From positions 1 to 9,630 of the forward strand of contig CAYMKL010000191.1 of assembly GCA_964390805.1 (NCBI GenBank): a DNA stretch of 9,630 nt, given 5' to 3'. Position 1 is the stretch's first letter. Every line of letters begins with the position of its first letter. A model generated the notes under the pieces. The model saw nothing but the letters and a program-made list of their open reading frames with translations, had not been told where the DNA came from and did no database searches. Of this stretch, positions 1-5,349 are shown piece by piece. Both the position numbers and the translations under genes were made by a program. Source of the stretch: CAYMKL01 sp964390805. Its GTDB lineage: Bacteria; Chloroflexota; Anaerolineae; VGOG01.

Positions 1-39
1 TTTCAAAGATCAGTGGCACCGTTTTGTCGATTGTTACCT

Positions 40-55
40 GGACATATCTGTGTCC
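40..55. promoter_or_regulatory. Possible operator-like dyad upstream of the coiled-coil gene
   Basis: GGACA at 40-44 and TGTCC at 51-55 form a perfect 5-bp inverted repeat separated by 6 nt, about 45 nt upstream of the first gene. It lies between a weak -35-like TTGTTA (31-36) and a weak -10-like TATGTT (56-61), whose 19-nt spacing is too long for a good promoter. A regulatory role is only a guess; a 5-bp dyad can arise by chance. Confidence 0.2.
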
Positions 56-99
56 TATGTTAAAAATGTCAGCCAATCAGGGAGAAGGAGGTGAAAGAG

Positions 100-555
100 A
101 TGCCGGTTGCTATGCCGCAAGTCGTAAGGCAGGGCTGGGGCGAAGAGGTGGTAGCAGCATTCGTGCCCTGGCTAAAAGAGGAAATCTCCGAAACTGTCAA
201 AGAGAAGGCCGTGCCGAGGGACGAGTATCGAGAAGTACTGTCGCGGCTAGACGGACTGGAGAAGGACGTCTCGGTCATCAAAGAGTCGCTGTTCCAGACG
301 CGGGTCGAGTTTCGTGAGGATCAGGCCCAGATGCGGGCTGAGTTCCGTGAGGATTTGGGCGAACTCCGCCGAGAGATGAACCAGCGTTTCGATGGGATGA
401 ACGAGCGTTTCGATGGGATGAACGAGCGTTTCGAGTCACGACTCGATCAGATGTCGGAACGGATGCTGGTACAGACCCGCTGGCTCATCGGTTCCATTGC
501 CCTGTTCGGCACCATCCTGACCATCATGATGGCCATTGCCCAGTTCACCCCGTAG
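100..555 (+). CDS. Coiled-coil protein with C-terminal membrane anchor, function unknown
   Basis: A protein of 151 aa if it starts at ATG 100. An in-frame GTG at 91 is possible, but it lies inside the Shine-Dalgarno sequence AGGAGGTG (86-93), which sits 6 nt before ATG 100, so ATG 100 is preferred. Residues from about 35 to 125 are charged and heptad-like, with repeated EFREDLGEL-type and NERFDGM-type blocks that predict a long coiled coil. One hydrophobic segment near the C terminus (WLIGSIALFGTILTIMMAIA) predicts a tail anchor with the coiled coil in the cytoplasm. There is no signal peptide. The layout recalls small coiled-coil/TM proteins of the Bdr or DUF1640 type found in many bacteria, but I cannot name a function. 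No operon partner is visible; the next gene is on the opposite strand. Confidence 0.85.
   Translation: MPVAMPQVVRQGWGEEVVAAFVPWLKEEISETVKEKAVPRDEYREVLSRLDGLEKDVSVIKESLFQTRVEFREDQAQMRAEFREDLGELRREMNQRFDGMNERFDGMNERFESRLDQMSERMLVQTRWLIGSIALFGTILTIMMAIAQFTP
385..434 (+). repeat. 21-bp in-frame tandem repeat encoding heptads
   Basis: Two exact copies of a 21-bp unit (385-405 and 406-426), beginning CGTTTCGATGGG, are followed by a partial third copy (427-434) and preceded by a degenerate start (ATGAACCAG). Each unit encodes exactly seven residues (RFDGMNE), so gain or loss of a unit lengthens the coiled coil by one heptad without breaking its register. Confidence 0.9.
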
Positions 556-590
556 AGCGGGGAAGGGAAGGAGGGCAGAGGGAAGCGTTG

Positions 591-633
591 TCCTGAGCCC
601 TGTCCTGAGCTCCGTCGAAGGGCTGTCGAAGGG
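591..633 (-). repeat. Nested pair of CCTTCGA/CTCAGGACAG repeats
   Basis: Read on the minus strand, this tract is the start of one copy (CCTTCGACAG), then a full second copy (CCTTCGACGGAGCTCAGGAC), then the end of the first (GGGCTCAGGA). The same element occurs at 2112, 2821, 3184, 3250 and 6333. The arrangement looks like one copy having landed inside another. It lies in the spacer after the coiled-coil gene. Confidence 0.75.
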
Positions 634-639
634 ATGGAA

Positions 640-750
640 AAGGGAGGGAAAGGGGGAAGGGGGTAGAGGGACGGGGGAAAATGGACAATGGAAGGGGAGC
701 AGAGGAGCAGGGGAACATCTCTGCTCCTTGTTATTTCAGTACCTCTGCAC
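640..750 (+). repeat. Purine/G-rich low-complexity repeat, GGAGCAGGGG family, with hairpin
   Basis: The tract is A/G-rich, with repeated GGGGAAGGG and GGAGCAGGGG units, and ends in TACCTCTGC. It shares GGAGCAGGGGA ... TACCTCTGC with the insertion inside the nucleotidyltransferase gene (2593-2685) and resembles 1211-1310. Together with 591-633 it accounts for the whole 556-750 spacer. No real gene is visible here; the open frames are repeat read-through. Confidence 0.65.
703..737 (+). terminator. Possible terminator hairpin within the repeat
   Basis: AGGAGCAG (703-710) and CTGCTCCT (721-728) form a perfect 8-bp stem with a 10-nt loop, followed by T-rich TGTTATTT. It could end transcription of the coiled-coil gene 150 nt upstream. 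The T tract is interrupted and the stem is part of a dispersed repeat, so it may only look like a terminator. Confidence 0.35.
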
Positions 751-1113
751 TCAAGCCACTACGACGGTGGGTTGTAGAGAGGGGATGAAGGTGGGAGCTT
801 CTTGTTTGAGCACATATCTCTGATAGGCCCAGCAAAGGACTTCCTTCAAATCTAGATCTCGCAGGTTTGTCCCTACCACGTCGAAGGTCATGTCTAGCTC
901 AGGGATAACCCTCGGTTGATCAATGGCATTGAAATAGACGGAGAAGTCCAGCCACTCGAAGCCAACGATTCTGGTTGGGTCGTCCCAGTCGTAGCGGATG
1001 TAGAAGTCATAGTCCGTCTCAGCCATTCTGGCAGGGCGCTTGGGGAGTGTGCGTAAGTAAAGTGTATCCTTCGCCTCGTGATATCTGATTTCCACCTTCA
1101 CTGTTTTCGCCAT
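751..1113 (-). CDS. DUF2283-like hypothetical protein
   Basis: A protein of 120 aa. The N-terminal part (KVEIRYHEAKDTLYLRTL ... DFYIRYDWDDPTRIVGFEWLDFS) has the pattern of DUF2283 proteins: a short beta-rich fold, often 60-80 aa, with D/E-A-D-x-LY-(I/L) near the start and a later I-x-GFE-(I/W)-x-D strand. The second half has no recognised domain. The ATG at 1113 is preceded by AAGGTG about 8 nt upstream and by a promoter with a perfect TATAAT. There is no signal peptide or membrane segment, so it is probably cytoplasmic. DUF2283 genes have no established role; some sit near toxin-antitoxin loci. Its stop codon abuts the low-complexity repeat ending at 750, and it stands alone on this strand. 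Confidence 0.8.
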   Translation of the reverse strand: MAKTVKVEIRYHEAKDTLYLRTLPKRPARMAETDYDFYIRYDWDDPTRIVGFEWLDFSVYFNAIDQPRVIPELDMTFDVVGTNLRDLDLKEVLCWAYQRYVLKQEAPTFIPSLQPTVVVA

Positions 1114-1138
1114 AGCAATTCACCTTTTCTCCACATTT

Positions 1139-1167
1139 ATTATATCATGGTACGAGCAGAAAGGCAA
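1139..1167 (-). promoter_or_regulatory. Sigma-A-type promoter of the DUF2283-like gene
   Basis: On the minus strand, TTGCCT (1162-1167), a 17-nt spacer and a perfect TATAAT (1139-1144) lie 25 nt upstream of the start codon. Spacing and -10 are ideal; the -35 matches four of six positions. Confidence 0.7.
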
Positions 1168-1210
1168 ACAAACACACTATGAGAAAATCTTCGTCTGCCG
1201 CAACAGTGAC

Positions 1211-1310
1211 GGGGGGAGGGGGAGCACGGGTGAGGGGGAGCAGGGGGGCAGGGGAGAGGGGGAGCAAGGGAGCAGGGGAGACGGGGTGACGAGGTGCAGA
1301 GGTGCAACGG
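1211..1310 (+). repeat. G-run-rich low-complexity tract (GGAGCAGGGG family)
   Basis: Ten runs of three or more G occur on the plus strand between 1211 and 1286, separated by short A/C/T linkers, followed by GAGGTGCAGAGGTGCAA. It belongs to the same family as 640-750 and the insertion at 2593-2685. It could fold as G-quadruplexes. It fills the middle of the 1114-1415 spacer, between two divergent promoters; I see no gene in it. Confidence 0.7.
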
Positions 1311-1342
1311 CGGAAAAACTATGTGCCCACTACAAGTGGGGT

Positions 1343-1371
1343 TTGCACCTGCAGGGGAGTTGTGGTATACT
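1343..1371 (+). promoter_or_regulatory. Promoter of the DUF5678-like/protease cluster
   Basis: TTGCAC (1343-1348), a 17-nt spacer, TATACT (1366-1371) and an extended -10 TG at 1363-1364. Just upstream, CCCACT-ACA-AGTGGG (1326-1340) is a perfect 6-bp inverted repeat that could be an operator next to the -35. The predicted transcript starts near 1378, about 38 nt before the start codon. Confidence 0.6.
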
Positions 1372-1415
1372 GTGCACAAGCCAAAGGGGTCAGAGATAGC
1401 AGGAGGTCGTAGAAA

Positions 1416-1664
1416 ATGAGCGAAGAGACGGAACTGACATTGGAGGAAATTGAGGTACACTACATCGGGCAGTGGGTCTTGGTGGAGGAAACGGCCTGGG
1501 ACGAGAGGGGGAATCCAACGAGAGGCACTGTTGTGGCTCACGGCTTCGACCGGGAAGCTCTGGTGCAACCCACCCGACAGCTCCACACCCAGAAACCAGA
1601 GGGTAAGACCTTTGCTTTCTATGCTGGCCCCAAAGTTCCTGAGGGCCTGGTTGTGGTGCTATGA
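1416..1664 (+). CDS. DUF5678-like small protein
   Basis: A protein of 82 aa with start ATG 1416 and a strong AGGAGGT at 1401-1407. The sequence has an acidic N terminus, then YIGQWVLVEETAWDERGNPTRGTVVAHGFDREAL and a C-terminal FAFYAGPKVPEGLVVVL. This resembles the DUF5678 pattern (a W-V-x(2,3)-D/E core, then VVAHG, a short helix and a terminal beta strand), and I assign it by resemblance only. Its stop overlaps the start of the aspartyl protease by 4 nt (ATGA), so the two are translated together. A pairing of a short protein of this shape with a retropepsin-like protease suggests a partner, substrate or regulator of the protease; that is inference. No membrane segment. Confidence 0.85.
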   Translation: MSEETELTLEEIEVHYIGQWVLVEETAWDERGNPTRGTVVAHGFDREALVQPTRQLHTQKPEGKTFAFYAGPKVPEGLVVVL

Positions 1665-2056
1665 GGCGTCGCAGAGGAGATCGAGTTCAGGGGCGTCGTG
1701 CCTATGGCGGTGTTCTGGTGATCCCATGCCAGCTTAACGATGTCTATCGTTACTGGTTTCTGGCCGACACCGGGACAGCCATGACTATGCTGTCCCGGCA
1801 GGTGGCTGAAGAGATGGGATTGGACCTAACCCGCCCTGTGCGTCAGGAACGCATTGCTTCTGTTCACCAGGTAGCCCAAGCTCCGGTGATTCGTCTCAGT
1901 AGTTTGCAGGTAGGCAGCCGGCGGGTGACTGACCTGGAAGTCTTGGTGATCTCTCTCCCGCCTGATTTGCGAGTGGATGGGCTGCTGGGTGTCAACTTCT
2001 TGGAGCGATTCCGACCAACCTTTGAGTTTGATGAGACGACGCTTGTCCTACGCTGA
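1661..2056 (+). CDS. Retropepsin-like aspartyl protease
   Basis: A protein of 131 aa, the length of one retropepsin protomer. The catalytic motif is D36-T37-G38 (FLADTGTAMTML, hydrophobic before and T/A after, as in PF13650/PF13975-type proteases). A second signature, VDGLLGVNFLERF (105-117), is the hydrophobic-hydrophobic-Gly motif followed by the closing helix, and FEFDETTLVLR is the final strand. Such single-domain enzymes act as homodimers, each subunit giving one Asp. There is no signal peptide, so a cytoplasmic location is likely. Start ATG 1661 overlaps the upstream stop (ATGA) with no good Shine-Dalgarno sequence of its own, which points to coupled translation. The basic start (MRRRRGDRVQGRR) is unusual and might bind nucleic acid or be a short linker. 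Its natural substrate is unknown. Confidence 0.88.
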   Translation: MRRRRGDRVQGRRAYGGVLVIPCQLNDVYRYWFLADTGTAMTMLSRQVAEEMGLDLTRPVRQERIASVHQVAQAPVIRLSSLQVGSRRVTDLEVLVISLPPDLRVDGLLGVNFLERFRPTFEFDETTLVLR

Positions 2057-2084
2057 AGAGGCGGTGCTGTGTTTCAAGGAACCC

Positions 2085-2339
2085 ATGAACGAGACCGAAC
2101 TTCTGGACAGCCCTTCGACAGGGCTCAGGACAGGCCTGCACGACGCCCAGATCCTGGCTATCAAGCAGGACGGCCGCCGGGTGATCATAGAAATCAACCA
2201 TTACCACTTCATCACGCCTGGCGACGGCAGCCTGGCCATCCGGGCCGAGAGCGTAAGGTTGAGGGTGTCCATCCCAGACCTGACAGGTTTCACAAGCGGC
2301 TTTTCCACGCAAATGTGTCCAGGATCAGGTAGAACCTAG
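2085..2339 (+). CDS. Small hypothetical protein with repeat-encoded insert and tail
   Basis: A protein of 84 aa; ATG 2085 follows AAGGA (2076-2080), 28 nt after the protease stop, so it is probably the third gene of that cluster. The core (HDAQILAIKQDGRRVIIEIN, then HYHFITPGDGSLAIRAESVRLRV) looks like a genuine beta-rich domain but I do not recognise it. Residues about 10-17 (SPSTGLRT) come from a CCTTCGACAGGGCTCAGGAC repeat inserted in frame. The last 20 residues (DLTGFTSGF onward) come from the inverted-repeat element starting at 2276. The original C terminus is therefore probably lost, and the gene may be a decayed remnant. Start and function are uncertain. Confidence 0.55.
   Translation: MNETELLDSPSTGLRTGLHDAQILAIKQDGRRVIIEINHYHFITPGDGSLAIRAESVRLRVSIPDLTGFTSGFSTQMCPGSGRT
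2112..2134 (+). repeat. CCTTCGA/CTCAGGACAGG dispersed repeat, in-gene copy
   Basis: The core is CCTTCGACAGGGCTCAGGAC followed by AGG. It interrupts the small gene at 2085 without shifting its frame. The unit has no stop codon in five of its six reading frames, which explains how it can sit in coding DNA. Confidence 0.85.
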
Positions 2340-2373
2340 CTGAAAACGACGCCATCGGAAACCTGTCAGGTCT
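2276..2373. repeat. 98-bp element bounded by perfect 16-bp inverted repeats
   Basis: AGACCTGACAGGTTTC (2276-2291) and GAAACCTGTCAGGTCT (2358-2373) are perfect reverse complements. Each arm is itself nearly palindromic (ACCTG-N-CAGGT). No transposase is present, so it resembles a non-autonomous palindromic or MITE-like element, or a pair of REP-like units. It supplies the last 20 codons and the stop of the small gene at 2085, and it could also act as a transcription-ending hairpin. The remaining 2374-2434 spacer shows no clear promoter. Confidence 0.8.
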
Positions 2374-2434
2374 TAACTTAATCCGAAAATTCTGCCAATC
2401 CTGCTCTTGTATCGCTCATGACAACCAATTTCTT

Positions 2435-2869
2435 ATGAAGAACCCTGACCTGACCCACCGCACTCTCTGCCGGCTCCTCTCCAGCCCAGCAGACACTACC
2501 CTCACATCAACCCTTGGCCCCGACGACTGGCGACTGCTGGCCGCCACCGCCCAGCGCGAGGGCGTCGCCCCCCTGCTCTACCACGCCCTCAAGGAGCAGA
2601 GGAGCCAGGGAGCCAGGGAGCTGAGGAGCGCGGGAGCAGGGGAGATTTCTCCTCAATACCTCTGCTCCTCTGCACCCCTGCCCAGAGTCCCCCCCGACGT
2701 CCAGACCGACCTCCGCCAGGCCTACTACGCCACCACTGCCCGAAACCTCCTCCTCTACCGCGAGCTCACCCGCATCCTAGCCGCCCTCACTGCCCCCAAT
2801 CCCCAATATCCAATACCCAATCCTTCGGCTACGCTCAGGACAGGCCTCCAATCCCTGTCATCCTTCTAA
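2435..2869 (+). CDS. NTP_transf_5-type nucleotidyltransferase, 5' fragment (frameshifted)
   Basis: A 144-residue reading frame carrying the N-terminal helical part of an uncharacterised nucleotidyltransferase family (PF14907-like): DDWRLLAATAQREGVAPLLYHALKE, then VPPDVQTDLRQAYYATTARN and LLLYRELTRILAAL. This normally leads straight into IPVxLLKGAAL. Two stretches look foreign. Residues about 53-83 (from RSQGAREL to SSAPL) are encoded by a GGAGCAGGGG-type repeat inserted in frame. The last residues after LTAP come from CCAAT/CCTTCGG repeats, where the frame is lost and TAA is reached. The catalytic half continues at 2851 in another frame. No convincing Shine-Dalgarno sequence precedes ATG 2435. 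Likely half of a pseudogene unless the frameshift is a sequencing error. Confidence 0.7.
   Translation: MKNPDLTHRTLCRLLSSPADTTLTSTLGPDDWRLLAATAQREGVAPLLYHALKEQRSQGARELRSAGAGEISPQYLCSSAPLPRVPPDVQTDLRQAYYATTARNLLLYRELTRILAALTAPNPQYPIPNPSATLRTGLQSLSSF
2593..2685 (+). repeat. In-gene GGAGCAGGGG-family insertion
   Basis: A low-complexity tract (GAGCCAGGGAGCCAGGGAGC ... GGAGCAGGGGAG ... TACCTCTGCTCC) sits between two conserved blocks of the nucleotidyltransferase N-terminal domain. It contains GGAGCAG/CTGCTCC inverted arms and shares GGAGCAGGGGA and TACCTCTGC with the intergenic copy at 700-750. The boundaries are approximate. It leaves the frame open. Confidence 0.65.
2798..2850 (+). repeat. CCAAT/CCTTCGG composite repeat that breaks the reading frame
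   Basis: CCAATATCCAATACCCAAT-type units flank one copy of the dispersed repeat (CCTTCGGCTACGCTCAGGAC, 2822-2841). Removing 53 nt (2798-2850) would join ALTAP directly to IPVILLKGAAL, the expected family sequence. Since 53 is 3n+2, the insertion explains the frame change exactly. The boundaries are my reconstruction and could shift by a few bases within the repetitive ends. Confidence 0.7.
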
Positions 2870-2919
2870 AGGGCGCCGCCCTGGCCGCCACCCTGTACGA
2901 CAGCATCGGCCTTCGCCCC

Positions 2920-3912
2920 ATGGGCGACCTGGACCTCCTGGTGCCCGAGGAGCGCCTGGCCGAGGCCGTGGCCCGTCTCAAAGCCCTGGGCTACGTCGAA
3001 CCCCACCCGGACATGGCTGCTGGCTTCAACGCCCTGATCGGCCACCACGTCAACCTCCACGGCGGCCAAGACGTCCACCTGGCCGTGGAACTCCACTGGA
3101 CCCTGATAGGCGGCCAGCACGACTGGCGCTCCCCGTCCCTCCCGTGGTTCTGGCAGCAGACTGAGCCCTTTCCCAACCCGCAATCCTTCGGCTATGCTCA
3201 GGACAGGTCTCTAATATCCAATATCCAATATCCACCCTCCAATACCCAATCCTTCGACTACGCTCGGGACAGGCCTCCAATCTCCAACCTCCAATCTCCA
3301 ATCTCCATTTTCCAACTAACCCCCACCGCCCACCTCCTCTACCTCTGCGCCCACCTCATGCTCCAGCACGGCGAGGCCCGTTCCGCCCTGCGCTGGTTCT
3401 ACGACATCTGTCTGCTGGTGGAGCGAGAGGGTCAGCGCATCCAGTGGGACGAGGTGGTGGCTCGTGCGCGGGAGTTTCGCTGGGCAGCGGCCGTCTACGC
3501 CGCGCTGGAGGGCGCCCGCGACCGCTTCTGTAGCCCGTCGGCCGTTAATGGCGAGGCATGGCTGCCCCCTGGGGTGCTGGACGCGCTGGCTGAAGCGTCG
3601 GACCTGCAGGCCAGCCGGCTCGTCGCCCGCCGCGCCGATGGCCTCCAAACCCGGGCCACGGGCGTCGTAGCCGCCGCCTCGTCATTGTCCCCTGGCGCGC
3701 GCCTGCGCCTGCTCCTGGCCATCGCCATCCCCAGCCCCGCCTACGTGCGCTGGCGCTACAAGCCCCGTCCGTCCTGGCTGTGGCCTCTCTGCTACCCCTA
3801 CCGCTGGCTCGATGTCCTGCGCGAAGGTCTGAGTACCTTGTGGAAGATGGCGAATAGCAGATGGCTGATAGCAGATGGCAAAGGGAAAGATGAAGAGGGG
3901 GAGATAGGGTGA
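2920..3912 (+). CDS. NTP_transf_5-type nucleotidyltransferase, catalytic 3' fragment
   Basis: The frame is open from before 2851, reading IPVILLKGAALAATLYDSIG then LRPMGDLDLLVPEE. This is the nucleotidyltransferase core with the G-D-x-D metal-binding motif; the first ATG (2920) is inside the GDLD motif, so a product starting there (330 aa) would lack the LLKG segment and probably be inactive. Next come GHHVNLHGGQDVHLAVELHW, typical of the family, and a helical C-terminal part (HLLYLCAHLMLQHG, ALRWFYDICLLV). Residues about 87-130 are a double CCAAT/CCTTCGA insertion, in frame. The tail from about residue 310 (MANSRWLIADGKGKDEEGEIG) is also repeat-encoded, with a 12-bp direct repeat. Members of this family occur in sugar and peptide-modification loci, but no role is fixed. 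It converges on the phosphohexomutase gene 15 nt away. Confidence 0.7.
   Translation: MGDLDLLVPEERLAEAVARLKALGYVEPHPDMAAGFNALIGHHVNLHGGQDVHLAVELHWTLIGGQHDWRSPSLPWFWQQTEPFPNPQSFGYAQDRSLISNIQYPPSNTQSFDYARDRPPISNLQSPISIFQLTPTAHLLYLCAHLMLQHGEARSALRWFYDICLLVEREGQRIQWDEVVARAREFRWAAAVYAALEGARDRFCSPSAVNGEAWLPPGVLDALAEASDLQASRLVARRADGLQTRATGVVAAASSLSPGARLRLLLAIAIPSPAYVRWRYKPRPSWLWPLCYPYRWLDVLREGLSTLWKMANSRWLIADGKGKDEEGEIG
3178..3315 (+). repeat. Tandem double CCAAT/CCTTCGA composite insertion in the nucleotidyltransferase gene
   Basis: Two copies of the dispersed repeat (3184-3208, TCCTTCGGCTATGCTCAGG...; 3250-3275, TCCTTCGACTACGCTCGGG...) are embedded in CCAATATCCAATA- and CCAATCTCCAA-type units. 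The encoded peptide (NPQSFGYAQDRSLISN ... NTQSFDYARDRPPISN) repeats itself and lies between WFWQQTEPF and QLTPTAHLLYL. The frame is kept. The same composite appears at 2798-2850. Confidence 0.85.
3854..3879 (+). repeat. 12-bp direct repeat at the 3' end of the nucleotidyltransferase gene
   Basis: ATAGCAGATGGC occurs at 3854-3865 and again at 3868-3879, followed by A/G-rich sequence to the stop codon. It suggests that the gene's natural C terminus was replaced or extended by low-complexity repeat sequence. Confidence 0.8.
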
Positions 3913-3927
3913 CGCGGGCGCAAGCCC

Positions 3928-5349
3928 CTAGCCCGCCACACTCTCTCCAAATTCCAGCAGGCTCTGCACGCCTTCGGGGCTCCTGGCCTCAGCGTAGACC
4001 CGCAGCACCGGCTCCGTACCTGAGGGCCGGATCAGGAGCCAGGAGTCATCGGCCAGCAGGTACTTGACTCCGTCCAGGGTCTCCACCTCAACCAGCTTCT
4101 CTCCACCCAGAGAATCCGGCGCATCGCTGGTAAGACGGGCGACCATCTCTTTTTTGCCTACAGGAGAGCGGAGCGGGATGTCGCGGCGGGCATAGTGGGC
4201 CGGGCCAACGTCGGCCTGGAGGTCAGCCACGAGTTCGTGCAACGGAGCGCCAGCCGCAGCGACGATCTCTACCAGCAACAGCCCCATCAGTACGCCATCC
4301 CCGTCTGGAATGTGGCCCTTGATGCTGATCCCGCCCGACTCCTCACCACCGATGAGCACGTCATCCTTCAGCATGCGGTCGGCGATGTGGTTGAAGCCCA
4401 CGGGCGTCTCCACCAGCGGCAGGCCGTAGCGCGAGGCCAGCCGGTCCACCATGCGGGTAGTGGAGACACTCCTGACCACCGTCCCGCTCCATCCCCGCTC
4501 CGTGACCAGGTACCACAGGGCCAGGGCGAAGATGTGATGGGGGTCCACGAAGTTCCCCTGAGCGTCCATCGCGCCGATGCGGTCGCCGTCCCCATCGGTG
4601 GCCAGTCCCAGGTCGGCGTGGTGGGTCTGCATGGCCGCTCCCAGCGCGCTCAGATAATGGGCCACTGGCTCAGGGTGGATGCCGCCAAAGCCGGGGTTCA
4701 TCTCGCCGCGGATTTCGTACACTCGGCACCGCGTGCGGGCCAGCATGTCGGCGATGCACTTGCGGCCTGAGCCATACATCGCATCGGCCACCACCCGCAG
4801 CTCACTGGCCGAGATGACGTCCAGATCCACCATCTGGCTGAGATGCTCGTAATAAGCCCAGGCAGGATCGAAAACCTGGATGAGTCTTTGATCCAGCGCT
4901 GCCTGGTAGTCCATCACGTTAGGCCCGCGAGCGGCTTTTTGGTTGCGCTCCAGGTAGGCCTCGATGCGGTCCGCCTGCTCCGGCAGGGCCGCTCCGCCGA
5001 AGGCGGCTTTGAGTTTGAGGCCGTTGTAGCGCGGCGCGTTATGGCTGGCGGTGATCATCACCCCAGCGGCGGCCTTTTTGTGGACGACGGCGTAGGAGAT
5101 GGCCGGGCTCGGAGCATCGGCCCGGGTAAGGTGGGCGATGATGCCGTTGCCGGCCAGGACGCGGGCCACTTCGGCCGCGTAGCGGTCGGAGAGGAAGCGG
5201 GTGTCGAAACCGATGACGACCTCGGGATGATCGTCAGCTTCCTCCAGCACGTAGTCGGCAATGGCCTGGGCCACCAGCCGCAGGTTGGCAAAAGTGAAGG
5301 TATCGGAGATGACAGCTCGCCAGCCGTCCGTGCCGAATTTGATGGTCAT
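3928..5349 (-). CDS. Phosphoglucomutase/phosphomannomutase family protein
   Basis: A full-length protein of 473 aa in the alpha-D-phosphohexomutase superfamily, which moves phosphate between C1 and C6 of hexose phosphates via a phosphoserine. All four active-site motifs are present: the phosphoserine loop ITASHNAP (Ser102), the Mg-binding loop DGDGDR (252-257), the sugar-specificity loop GGEESGG (334-340) and the phosphate-binding loop RPSGTEP (441-447). The N terminus IKFGTDGWRAV is typical. The GEESGG loop favours glucose/mannose phosphates over a glucosamine mutase, but sequence alone cannot settle the substrate. It is cytoplasmic and feeds glycogen, nucleotide-sugar and envelope synthesis. 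Start ATG 5349 has a strong AGGAGG 7 nt upstream and overlaps the PIN stop by 4 nt. No promoter of its own is visible, so it seems to be transcribed with the toxin-antitoxin pair. Confidence 0.95.
   Translation of the reverse strand: MTIKFGTDGWRAVISDTFTFANLRLVAQAIADYVLEEADDHPEVVIGFDTRFLSDRYAAEVARVLAGNGIIAHLTRADAPSPAISYAVVHKKAAAGVMITASHNAPRYNGLKLKAAFGGAALPEQADRIEAYLERNQKAARGPNVMDYQAALDQRLIQVFDPAWAYYEHLSQMVDLDVISASELRVVADAMYGSGRKCIADMLARTRCRVYEIRGEMNPGFGGIHPEPVAHYLSALGAAMQTHHADLGLATDGDGDRIGAMDAQGNFVDPHHIFALALWYLVTERGWSGTVVRSVSTTRMVDRLASRYGLPLVETPVGFNHIADRMLKDDVLIGGEESGGISIKGHIPDGDGVLMGLLLVEIVAAAGAPLHELVADLQADVGPAHYARRDIPLRSPVGKKEMVARLTSDAPDSLGGEKLVEVETLDGVKYLLADDSWLLIRPSGTEPVLRVYAEARSPEGVQSLLEFGESVAG

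Noticed and set aside
24..317. Open frame overlapping the coiled-coil gene in another frame
   Set aside because: The coiled-coil frame has a strong Shine-Dalgarno sequence, heptad pattern and membrane anchor; this frame is low-complexity G/R-rich read-through.
536..823. Open frame running through the 556-750 spacer
   Set aside because: Its peptide (PVLSSVEGLSKG type) is translated repeat sequence and G-rich tract, overlapping the end of two real genes.
1140..1586. Minus-strand open frame of 148 codons
   Set aside because: It is antisense to the DUF5678-like gene and translates the G-run tract into Cys/Pro/Ser repeats.
1992..2312. Minus-strand open frame of 106 codons
   Set aside because: Antisense to the protease and the small gene; contains CPEPCRR, a typical translation of the dispersed repeat.
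2776..2869. Programmed ribosomal frameshift joining the two nucleotidyltransferase halves
   Set aside because: No slippery heptamer or release-factor-type shift site is seen near the stop, and the frame change is fully explained by a 53-nt repeat insertion.
2797..3315. CRISPR array, suggested by repeated units with short spacing
   Set aside because: The units are irregular CCAAT/CCTTCGA low-complexity repeats inside a reading frame, with no constant repeat length, no unique spacers and no cas genes.
3916..3927. GGGC-GCAA-GCCC hairpin between the convergent genes as a terminator
   Set aside because: Only four base pairs and no T tract on either strand.
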